A DNA stretch of 64,000 nucleotides, taken from contig CM038051.1 of NCBI GenBank assembly GCA_021397845.1, forward strand, positions 12,741,827-12,805,826, given 5' to 3'. A program made the position numbers and the translations under genes. The notes below the pieces were generated by a model. That model saw only the letters and a list, made by a program, of their open reading frames with translations. It was not told the DNA's origin and did not search any database. Shown here piece by piece: positions 44,102 through 55,288 of this stretch; the stretch's first letter is position 1, and the number at the start of each line of letters is the position of its first letter. Source of the DNA: Areca catechu (taxonomy: Eukaryota > Streptophyta > Magnoliopsida > Arecales > Arecaceae).

Positions 44102-45960
44102 CACAGGTTTTGAGTTCTAAGGAATTAATAAATAAAATTTATTAAATAAAAATCTTAAAAAATGTAAAATAAAAAATAAAATAAGATAAAAAATAAAACA
44201 TTTTTTAAATAAAAAATATAAAAAGATTAAAATTAAATATATACAATAATTAAAATAGATAAATATAATAAAAAAGTGGTAAAATATAATATAAAAAATA
44301 TTTAAATTTTAAAATATTAATATTTAATGTTAAATTTTTAATAAATTATTAAAATAATAAAATAATTTATAAAAAAAGTTAAAAAATAAGTAAAAATATT
44401 ATATATAAAAATATTTATTATGGTTTTATGGGTTTAAAGTTTATAAGTAGGAAGGCCGCTAGAGATGGAATTTTTATAAAATGGGAGAAATCTAAAAAAT
44501 ATTAAATAAAATAAAAAATAAAAAAAGATGGAAATAATAAAAATTTGAAAATCATTATTTTTTTGGTACAAACGGATGTTCATACTAATCTCGTGTAAGT
44601 GCAACCTAGACGGCTAGTGTATAAAATATCATGCAACGTCCGATAGCAGATATCACCGTGATGTTAGTTCTAATTATCAGTATGGTCATCGATAAATGAG
44701 ATAACCCAATATGTGGTACCATTAATCTCCTGAATGTCGTATTAAGCAATCGTCGTAATGGAAAGGCTTGGAAAGCTTTAGATATTATGAAAGATCGGAT
44801 GGGCATCCATATATTTCATTCTATCTTGGATCTAGCTAATAGTAATAACAGAATCATCTTTAAGAACAATTATTCCCGCCCGTAGGTCTTACCAAGCACA
44901 AATAAAAGTAAAATCTGGGTTGATTTCAATTTCTATTAAATGAGCTAAATAATGATAATGAAAGTCATCTAATTTCATTTTGATTTCTATTCTAATTTTG
45001 ATCGCAAACCAAAAATCCCAGGAGATATATTTATTTCAATTTTGATTTTAATGGCAAACCAAATTGACTCCAAAAATACTTTTTATGTTTTTATACTTTC
45101 AAGCAATATTAATTTTTACTATTATACATTCTCAATCACGTGCATTATTATACGTAACATTTTAGAAAGTTGCTATCCTAATATCATGCAATCCCAATAA
45201 ATTTCTTTAGCCGTGCCCTAGATCAATTTACTACTATAAGTAATATAATACTTAAATTATCACAAAATAGTAAATTATATCATGCAAGCTAAATAAATTT
45301 CTTTAGCGGTGCCCTAAGTCATTGTCCTTCGATAAATAATACAACACATAAATTATCACAAAGCAAATTGGTAGATGGCAACATATGACACATAATCGAG
45401 TCATTTATATTAGATCCTTCTCAGCCCATATTAGAACCGACAGAGAGCAAAGCTTAATTGTTCCTGTTTGATTACAAGCTTAATTGTCCCTTCACAAAGT
45501 CTAAAAATTACTTGGTCCAGGCCCAGACGGACCACGCAAAATCCCACGGTGGATAACACGCCACGCTACCCCTAGTGCTTCGCCAAATTCGCGTTATCGA
45601 CGGTGCATATGTTTCGAGATTTGCCGCGGTCCACTTGGACCTGGTGCATGCAATAATTTTCAAATGACGCAAAGTCACGCGGACGGCTCCAAATAACGTG
45701 TGACGGTAACTGAGTTCGTTCCAAGACTAAAGCCAGGGCTCTCATACGCAGAATCCCACTCATCCGACGGCTATAATCACTCCTATATCATCACCCTCAT
45801 CATCGTACGGTCCATTTATGCAGCCCACAGACAAGGGAGACCCTGGAATCGCTCCGCGAAAGCCTGGTACGGAAAATGCACATTATGTTCACCAGGTTTC
45901 TGCACCCATTAACATACCACATCTCACCCATATGTGGGCCCAACCAGAGCAAGGTTTCCA
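44102..45960. other. AT-rich intergenic DNA upstream of the KH gene
   Basis: 44130-44560 is almost pure A/T. 44575-44880 is more complex but fits no family I know. 45181-45370 holds a 96 bp tandem duplication. 45400-45960 is the probable promoter-proximal region of the KH-domain gene. No gene is supported. Confidence 0.6.
45181..45370. repeat. 96 bp tandem duplication, diverged
   Basis: Units at 45181 and 45277 both begin ATATCATGCAA and share AATAAATTTCTTTAGC, GTGCCCTA and AAATTATCACAAA. Confidence 0.85.
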
Positions 45961-45981
45961 CCCGGGTTCATTCGCGAGTCC

Positions 45982-45982
<1 letters not shown>

Positions 45983-46032
<50 letters not shown>

Positions 46033-46033
46033 C
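45983..46033. repeat. (TA)n microsatellite in the KH gene leader/promoter
   Basis: About 24 TA units with one C interruption (ATACATATA), 107-157 bp before the start codon. It may supply or surround the TATA element. Its length is likely variable between individuals. Confidence 0.92.
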
Positions 46034-46064
46034 ACGCATATAATTCCACTACAAATATCAGAGG

Positions 46065-46073
46065 TTAGGGTTT
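46065..46073 (+). promoter_or_regulatory. Telo-box (reverse orientation) before the KH gene start
   Basis: TTAGGGTTT, 67 bp upstream of the ATG; complement AAACCCTAA. Confidence 0.45.
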
Positions 46074-46139
46074 TTTGAGCGTTCCACCGCCCCCCTTTCT
46101 TTTCTTTCGTCTTTTGATCTCCGAGCTCCGAAGGCTCCC

Positions 46140-49100
46140 ATGGCGGACGAGCTCCAGTTCTCTTCTCGCCCTGACAACAAGCGAAAGTTCGAGGACGCGG
46201 CTGGATCTCCGCCGTCGCCGGTCGCCCAGCCGCTGGCACGGCGGCCGACGGGCTTCTCGGCACCGATCGCGTCGCCGGATGGCCACTCCGCCGGGGGCGC
46301 GCCTCCTTCGTCCTACAACAGCGTCCCGCCTCCTGCCGATGGGATCCAGCTCGCCAAGCAAAGGGCGCAAGAGATCGCGGCACGGCTTTTCAGCGATGCC
46401 GAGGCGAAGCGCCCCAAGGTCGAAAACGGCGGTGGTGGCGCGGATGATTCGGCCGATAAAGGGTTTAGCTCTGGTTAGTTTTCTATTGCTATATTATTTG
46501 GCGATCTTGCGTTCATATTGTAGGGTTTTTTTTGGTTTCGTCCAAGGTTTTGTGTAATCTTAGGGTTGATTTTTTGCGAATGCCTTCGATTTTTAGGGTT
46601 TATCTGCAGGCTTTGGTTATGGACTTTCTCAGTTTTATTTTCTGTCTTCTGGGTTATTTGCTCTGCGACCTATGTTGAAATTTCGTTGATTTCAGTTGGT
46701 TGATAGCAGAGTGTCGAAATATGTGTGCTGCTATCTTATTTGACATCTTGAGTTAGTGGGTTTGCAACTAGAATTGTTTCTAATCTATCAATTCTGTGAT
46801 CTGTCTAGTTGTCAGTCTACTACCGATGGATGAAACATTTATTTCTTGATTGGTTGTAGAGTCATGTTGTTATATTTCGGCGATTGATTTTTCTTTTGCT
46901 CAGAGGGGCTTGCCTTTTTGCTTGTTGTATTGGTGGTGTAAGAGCAATCGCTTTGTTATGGTGTCTTAGAATGCATCAATTAAGTTTTTCTGGCGATGCT
47001 TTGGTTCCATTACCAGAAGAACATATTAAGGTAGCCGATGTACCAATTACGATTGTCGTTAGATTGAAATAGTAGGTATGTTTTGTGTCTAAGATCTAAA
47101 TTCCAAGTTCCTAATGAGCAGAAGAAGGTGACGAACGACTTCTTATTTTCCATAATATATATATTTAAGGACCTTTTTGTTTGGATAGGAAGAACTTGTT
47201 AGGTTTTCCAACTACCAAACTAGAATATTTTGAACTCTCTTCTTTGAATATGAAGGAGGAGTTGGTATTTAATGCATGCAAGCAGTATATGTTAAGATGC
47301 TAATGAATAGAATGATTTGCATCTGTCACATGCTTTAGCACAACTTCTCAAGTGTTGAATCTATTTAACTTTTCTGACTCCTTGGTTCCATGTTTTTTGT
47401 CTTCATGTGTCAGACCATTTGCAGAAGCCCCTTGGTCAGCAAATGGCATCACAAGGTGGTGTGGCCCCCCCTCTTCCATATTCCATGTATGGCTATCAAG
47501 GTTCAAGCCAGAAGATTGAAATTCCTAATGGAAGGGTACTGATTATTTCCTGCTGAATATCTTGTTTCTCTCCTTAGTGTGATGTGAAGTTTGGCTGTTT
47601 AGTACTTAATATTCTGCAATTAATGCACATGCATGGTCAATGGCTTCTTGTTCCCTTCTCAGGTTGGTGTCATCATTGGTAAAGGTGGAGAGACAATTAG
47701 GTATCTTCAGCTGCAGTCAGGTGCCAAAATTCAAGTTACCAGAGATGCAGATGCTGATCCCAATTCACTAACTAGAACGGTGGAACTCATGGGTACTCCT
47801 GAGCAAATCAGCAAGGCTGATCAGTTGATTAAGGATGTGCTTGCAGAGGTATCACATACAAGTTTCTTGGTTTAATAGTTGATGCATTGTGTGGCTGGTT
47901 TTAGGCACATGGTTGTTCATTTTCTTAAGACATGACTTCTGGTGCAGGCTGATACTGGGGGTTCTGGCATTGTTGCTGCTCGAAAATTTAGTGGTGGGCA
48001 AGTTGGTGCAGAGCAATTTGTAATGAAAGTTCCAAACAACAAGGTGACCTAATTTGTGATATGCGCTGATTTTGGAAATTTTTTGTTCCCTTAATTTTAT
48101 ACAGGCTTTAATAAATGTGGTTATTCCAGGTTGGTCTGGTCATTGGTAAAGGTGGTGAAACAATAAAAAACATGCAAGCGAAGACTGGAGCTCGCATCCA
48201 GGTCCTTTTATTTTCCTTTAAAGTTTTATTATTATCCATACATGTTTGCATTGTAATGTAATGTGATGATAGAATTAATCAAACTTTGAGCCTCCTTTGT
48301 TAACATGATTTCCAAAAGCTAATTCATTGGTCATCATGGTGGGTGATCAACATTGAGGCGAACTGAAATCTTGGTTTATTTTGGTAGAGATGGATGATTG
48401 GAAATTGGAAAGATCCAAGGTTTTCCAAGATGTTGGCTTACATTTTCGAACTGAGGCATCGAAATCTGGGCCGATATTGGTAAATCCAGGATTAGTAAAA
48501 ATTGATTTTGAGATTAATAGTTTAAGGGAATGGGTTACATGTGACTGTTGTAGTGTATGTGTCCCCCAATTGTTGATATTGTATTTGCCTATGACTTTGG
48601 ATTTATCAGTTTATATTGGCTGATATGATAAGAATGATATTATCAATATATCATATCAGTGCTGATACCAATGTAAACTTATTGCATTGTCCTCAGTTGT
48701 GGCACTTTGATCGTTCACTTTAAAGATATGACACAAGATTTAACGAGTTCTTTTATGGCTACTTCTGCATTCTGGGATCTGGGATGTCATGATGCCTCCT
48801 TCAGTGCTTTAAGTTTTTTGGAAGGAAGCAAGCACTTGATTATCCGTTTTATTTTGCTGCCATTTTTCCATGTATTATGCATAAAAGAACATCTGGCATT
48901 TGGTGCTACTATAATAGGTTGTTGTATTGGATTAATAACCCATGTGATACTGAACATCATTTCAGTCTCATTTTAATGCTTATTCATTGTTAAGGTGCAT
49001 ATAATAAAATACTCATTCAGAATATTTTCAATTCTGGGCTCTGTAGAACTTCAAGTGATCTCTTAATCTTCCATCTTTTAATATTGTTGTCATTATAGTT

Positions 49101-52100
49101 CTGTCATGTTTTCTGGATTTTAAGTTTATTTGCCATGTTTTGGTTTTTCTTGGACTTTTTTTTTTTTTTAAAAAAAAGCAATCTACTATATGGTCTTTGC
49201 AGGAATTAGTCATTTTCCAGCCTTTCTTGGGCCATAAATTTTTTCTATCCTTGTGTTTATTTCCTTTTATTGACATATCATTGATGCCTAAACATAGACT
49301 TTGATATATAATTTTTTTAATGCTTGTTATTCTGTCATTATGTTTAGATACTGAGCAATTACAATTTGTTTGTTTCATTTCAGGTGATACCTTTGCATCT
49401 TCCTCTAGGTGATACATCGTCAGAAAGAACAGTACAGATAGATGGCACAAAGGAACAAATTGAATCTGCAAAACAATTAGTCAATGAAGTCATCAGTGAG
49501 GTATGTAGAAAGGCCACTTGTTGGGTTGTTAGTTTACAGACTAGTTCACTATCTGCATGTTGTGTTTCTTGATATCTCTTATAATGGATTGTGAATACTT
49601 GATATATAGGATATACTGTTACCTTCTGAGATATGGGACTTCAGTTCAGATTTGATCTCTTTAGATCTGCATTGTTTGGTAGTTACTTGCAGTTTCCTGT
49701 GAACGAGCATCATAAAAAGAATTGAACATTGGATGCAGGGTTTGGGCCTTTTTTAAAAAATATATCAAGGAAATTGTCTATCCTAATTCTTTCTTTCTGG
49801 TATCCAGCTCTGCAAAGTCATAATAACAATGAAACATGAACTGAAATGATCGGTTATATTTATTTTTCTAGATTTTAATATGTTTGTCTAATTTAGAGTA
49901 TCGATTAACTATTGATCCGCGATTTATATGGGCATACTTGCATATAATCATATATTATACATATACATGCATGTTTTTATATGTAATCTTTTTCATCTTT
50001 CTTTTGTTTGGTTGTTTCTTCAAATGCATTGTGGTATACTTTTGACTAGAGTTAACTCCAAGTTTCATGAACTTTCTCTTGTCTAAATATGTACCATTGT
50101 GTTAACTCGTTCTACTCTGCTTCTGATAAATTTTTAATCTTTGATTGTCTTCAGTTCGCAACTGTCTGGTAAGTATCTTCTGTACTTTGTATGGTATGAG
50201 GGTTTTATAGGTACATGGTTGCGCTGTTTGAGATTGACAAAGCCTTTTGAAATGTTTGCCTCACCAAAGTGAAGATTCTCTTGATTGTGAAGTTGATATT
50301 TACATTAAGAGTTTGTTGGATATTGAAGGAAAATCCTGGTCATTGCTACTGTACTGTTATTTCCTTGATCTTGTTTATTAATTCATATTACAACTTGCTT
50401 CTAATAGAAGAGTTGCCCTCTTTGTGGAGCTTGAGAGGATTGCATTTGCATCCCACAAAGAAACAGGAATTTGTAAAATTATGGTTCATGATCTAAGTGA
50501 TTAGATCGGCTCCCAATGGTAGTTGTGCCTTTTATGCATAGCAAAATTGTTGGTTTTAATTGTGTGCATTAACGTATCTGGAGGAACAAAAGTCTTGTTC
50601 TGGTGGTTTATGGGTGGAAAAATTATGAAGGGTATTGTTGAAGTTTTGAGCAAATTGGAGGGTGTCTAGGAGTAACATAAGGGGGTATATAGTGAGATTA
50701 AGTCATCAAGATGGCCTAAATATGCAAATTCCAGGCCTTACATGAAGTGGATGAAGGGACCTGATAAGGGAAAACATGGTTCTGACATCTCTTAAATGGA
50801 GAAACTAGTTTACTGATTCTCATCTTCAATCTTGGGTTCCATAATTTGTTCAGGAGCCGATGTATATATGTATGTATGCTTGGTTGCCATACAATGTAGT
50901 AGATGGGTTTAATAGTTCTGCTCAAGTTACTCATACTAGATGTTTTAAGTTAATATCCTGAGGACTATTGATGAAAATTGTTAATATATTAGTTGGATAG
51001 TCATTGTTGCTTAAATGTGATATTTTAGTATTGGATATCAGGAGGAGCGTGGAGAAGGATCCCTTGCCTAAGCAGACAATTTCTACATTAAACTCTTTAG
51101 TCACAACATTTTCCCTGTTTAGATTTCTATCTTTCATGATAGCTAACTTGCTCTCAATCTAAATATATGCCAGAATTGTGGGATGTTAAATATGTGATTT
51201 TTTGATAGAATGCTTCATTTTGTAGTAGACATGCAGTTATTGCCGTTCTTGCTACATGGCTGGAAATTATCATTTAAAACTATCCATAAAGTAACCTGAA
51301 ATTATCATTGGAAGTATCTGCTTAATCTATTTGTTATAGCAGGGTACCATTTCTTCTTCTTCTTTTTTTTTTGTCTCTAGAGCATTTCTGTTTTGTGAAT
51401 CTCATGCCTTCCAGGATATTGTGCTGGAGTTTTATTGGCACTTCCAGGTTAAATGCCTTAGGCAAGCTTGTTGCTGCATCTTTTGGAAAGATGAATGATG
51501 AAATCAATGGATGAGTACTGATTTTTTGGAATAATTTTGAGCTTATTGTTCTTGAGAATCATTGTAGGATTAGCAATGGGCTGGTGACCCCAGCATGGTG
51601 CAGGGGTATAGGCAAACCCATTATCAGTCTTTTCATGGCTTTTCGTGCTTGGCACTGGTATGGTCTTGAACCTCTTCTCCAGAATTAATTCTGATTGATC
51701 TTTTGAAGGAGATGATGAGTAAAATAGAAATTTGCTGGGATTGCTTTACTTCTAACAAAACAGACATTGAGGTTTATTAAATTTTTTGCATTCAATTTTA
51801 TAGTCTGCAGTTTGAGTGCCCTGTACCTTGTTATGTAGGTCTGCAAGGAGAAACTGTTATAACATGCTCAGCTTGGCTGAAGTATTTGATATAAGAACCT
51901 TGTAGTTGTTTGACTTACGTGACTGTTATAACTGTTCTAGCCTGAGTGTCACTTCATCATGAGGATCCTCCACTGCAAGCACCAATCTAATTTCTCTAGT
52001 TATAATTCGATGATCATTAATTTTTAACTGCTCTAAAGATGATTTTTTGTATACTTTTTGTTTTTGTTAGTTGTACCATCTACTTTGCCTCAGTATTAAA

Positions 52101-55100
52101 AGGACGTTATTTCATGTGCAACAAATTTGTACTGTAATATTGTCTTACAGTCATCAAGTATATGTTCTGCTATCTAGGCTTTCTCATAGTTGACTTTGGC
52201 AGGAGCAATGTGATATAATTCCAGTTTGATACATTGTGCAAAGTTGTTATATGTTGGTTGTAAGCATTCTATGATTTAATGTTTACTTTATGTCCCCCAT
52301 CTTCCCCTTCCTATTATATTCTTCATTATAGTGCTTCCAATAGTTATTTTTGTTAATCTTCAATATCTAGAATGTTATTTATATCTGAGCATATAGACTG
52401 CTGACACCTTTCTTTCTTATCCACTTTTTTGTTGTCTTATATCCTCGTCGTGTCGGTGGTATTTGCATTTTGTATAGCATTTATATTTTCTTCTAGTAGA
52501 AATGCTAGTGCATTTCTTAGTGTTGTTCCTGTCGAATCCCTTACTTGTGTTTCTTTTTCTAAGCAATGCATTGATGCTTGGCCATCATAATAATGCCTCT
52601 TTCTGTATATTGGTGTTTATTTAGTTTCTTCTTGTTAAGGTCTTTTTGCACTACTTAAGCAGTGAATATCATAGGCATCATAATACAATATGGAGTACCT
52701 TATTTTTACTGGCCTGTACTTCTTCCACTCAAAAAACATTTCAGTTTCATGGTATTTTTTTGTTTGTAAATAAGAATGCGGACTGGATTGTCGCATGCAA
52801 CTGCAGCATATTGACCATGCTACATATTTGATGAAACTGACTACTGAACTTCAAGATTTTTGGGTTCCTAGCATCTACATTTTGATGTTGTCTGATTCTT
52901 TTTCTTAGCTGGCATTATTTCTTGTTCGCCTTCTCATGTAGCACAGGATCTTCTCCATTCAATTGATTGTTTAATTGTATTCTTCATCTTAAGGGCTTAT
53001 TGAATTTCTTTATGCCTTCAGTAAGTGGTTTATGTATGCCACTGGTACAATCTAAAATTGGTTCTCAAATTACCCAATCTGAGCTTTATACTACTGTGAA
53101 TTGATATGCTCATGAAGCATATGCTTTTATGTGATAACATTGTTCTGGCATCTGATCTAAAATTATTCTGATCTACCTTTAGCAGGGTCCTGTAGTCAGG
53201 GACTCAATATAATTTTTGCATCTGTTGTCTTTTCATGGGGCTCAAGCTGTTAATTAGACAGCTGTTTTCACCTTCTATATGGTTGGCATTGTCTGTCTTG
53301 TGTCATTTTTATTTTCTGGTTGACCTTTCTAAGGATGTTGTAAGGAAAATGCTTGTTTGTGTTATCAATTGGTAACTGTTGATGATGGGGACATTTTTGT
53401 GCCTTATTCTTTATTCAACTCAATTGTTATCGTGATTTCTCTATCACTGTAAGGTGCTTTCTTCAATTTTTTGGGTGGCCCCTTTTTATAATGGTAAGGG
53501 GAAACAATGTCATCTTGTCAGGTCGCAACTCAGCTTAGTTTTTAGTAATCTGGTGTTATTTTTTAAATTTCTTTTATGCACCTAATCATCAATTTCTGGT
53601 ACAACTGTGGCCCTTTCCCGTGACTGGAAAATGCAACACTAGTACTGTATTTAATTAGTTATCCATGTTAATTATAGAACGTTGTTGCCTGTTTCAATAT
53701 ATGGATTTTGTTTGAGAACATGTCTAGCTTTTGCGACTCTCTGTCATTCAAATTTGTTTTTGGAATGTGGAGAGGATGGACATCTGCTGATCTAGCTTGA
53801 TACAGTTCCCTCCAGTGTGGTACGTTGGTGTTATTTTTTTTTAATCTGCATATTGTGATACCTGTGCTCTTCAGTAGAATGTGTTTTTGAATTGTTGAAT
53901 TTTTTCTAGCATGACCACTCTTTTATTTCTTTGTTCAAGTATACGTTATGTTTTTCTCTGATTTGCTTGCATTGAAATAGTTTTTGCAACTTTAAGAAAG
54001 ACAATTTTGTGCAGAATCGTGTCAGGAATCCACAGATAGCTGGAGGATATTCTCAGCAAGGATACCATGCATCCCAGCCTCCTATGAGCTGGGGTCCACC
54101 TGGACCACCCCCAATGCAGCAACCTGGTTATGGCTACATGCAACCTGGTGCATATCCTGGGCAGCCTCCTCAATATAACATGTCCCAACCTCCTTATGGA
54201 GGCTACCCTCCACCAACATCTAGTGGATTTTCTTCTGGTTGGGATCAGTCATCAAATCCTCCAACTCAGCAGACCACACCAGGAAGTGGATATGATTACT
54301 ACAACCAACAGCAACAGCCACAGCAGCAGCAACCTCTTGGGGGATCTACTGCTCCCGCAGAGAATACCACTTACAATTATGGCCAGCCACCTAGATACAG
54401 CTCACAAGGGTCATATGGTAGTTCAATTTACTCTCAAACCACTGTTGGCCAACAGCAAAGTTATGGGCCAGACAACTATTCTGGTGGCTATCAGGCTCCT
54501 GCATCTCAGCCTGGATACTCTCAGCCACAGTCAAATCCCCCAGCTGGTTATGATCATCAGCAAGGTTATGGATCCACACCAACATATGCAGCGCCCACTA
54601 ACCCTACTCAAGATGGATCTGCTGCTGCTTATGGAGCTCAAGGTGGGCCTGCACAAGTGCCTTCATCTCAACAGGCTCCACCAGTTCAGCCTACTGGGCC
54701 CCAACAGGGGTACACTAGTCAACCACTAAGCACAACATCTCCAGCCTATCCTACTCAGGGAACCACACAGCCTGGATACGGTGTGCCCCCAACTTCACAG
54801 TCAGGGTATGGGAGCCAGCCCCCTGCTCAGTCTGGATATGGGCAGTCCATGCCATATCCCCAGCCTGGTTATGGGCAGTCTCCTCAATCCCAGAAACCAC
54901 CAACCCAGCCAGTTTATGGTCAAGCCCAGCAGCCACAGACCACTCAAACTGGATATGTTCAGCCTGCTCCTGTTCAACCAGGTTACTCCCATGGGCAGCC
55001 ACCACCTGCACAAGCGGCCTATGGATCTGTAGGTCCTCAGCCTGGATATGGGCAGCAGCAGCAGGCATATGGCAGTATGCCACCACCAAGCCAGCCAGGC

Positions 55101-55253
55101 TATGTCCAGCAGCAGCAGCAATACACTGATTCTTATGGGGGCAGCATTGGTGGGTATTCAGAGCAATCGGGTGCTGCGCATGGTTCTTATGATGCTCCTG
55201 CTGTGACACAGGCTGTTCCGAGTGGGGTAGCAAAAGCCTCTCCTCAGAGTTGA
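46140..55253 (+). CDS. Far upstream element-binding protein-like (FUBP/KSRP-type) protein with two KH domains
   Basis: Probable single-stranded nucleic acid binding protein acting on RNA in the nucleus. Seven exons: 46140-46473, 47414-47535, 47663-47848, 47948-48043, 48130-48201, 49384-49500 and 54015-55253. All junctions are GT-AG and the frame is continuous, giving 721 aa. The N-terminus has basic patches (NKRKFE, EAKRPKVE) and an AKQRAQEIAARLF helix. KH1 starts at about residue 150 with GVIIGKGGETIRYLQLQSGA (GKGG at 158-161). KH2 starts at about 247 with GLVIGKGGETIKNMQAKTGA (GKGG at 252-255). Each domain ends in a DQLIKDVLAE or KQLVNEVISE helix. Residues 310-721 are low complexity, rich in Gln, Pro, Gly and Tyr, with PGYGQ-like repeats, ending SPQS. 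The human relatives have four KH domains; plant relatives have fewer. The target RNAs are unknown. Confidence 0.95.
49501..54014 (+). other. 4.5 kb intron 6 of the KH gene
   Basis: Donor GTATGT after ATCAGTGAG and acceptor TTTTGTGCAG before AATCGTGTC. T-rich throughout, with no exon or complete transposon recognised. It separates the KH part from the single exon that encodes the whole low-complexity tail. Confidence 0.88.
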
Positions 55254-55288
55254 TCGTACCAAAAGCCTCTCCTCAAGAGTTGATCGTT
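55231..55288 (+). repeat. 29 bp duplication spanning the KH gene stop codon
   Basis: CAAAAGCCTCTCCTCAGAGTTGATCGT is followed at once by a second copy with one extra A (CTCAAGAGTTGATCGT). The first copy supplies the stop TGA at 55251-55253; the second lies in the 3' UTR. Confidence 0.9.

Noticed and set aside
46075..46557. Overlapping 160-residue plus and 164-residue minus frames at the KH gene start
   Set aside because: Shadows of the GC-rich first exon; the frame from 46140 joins exon 2 and the KH domains.
54130..55233. Other long frames over the last KH gene exon, both strands
   Set aside because: They arise from the repetitive Q/P/G/Y codons; the spliced frame explains the exon.
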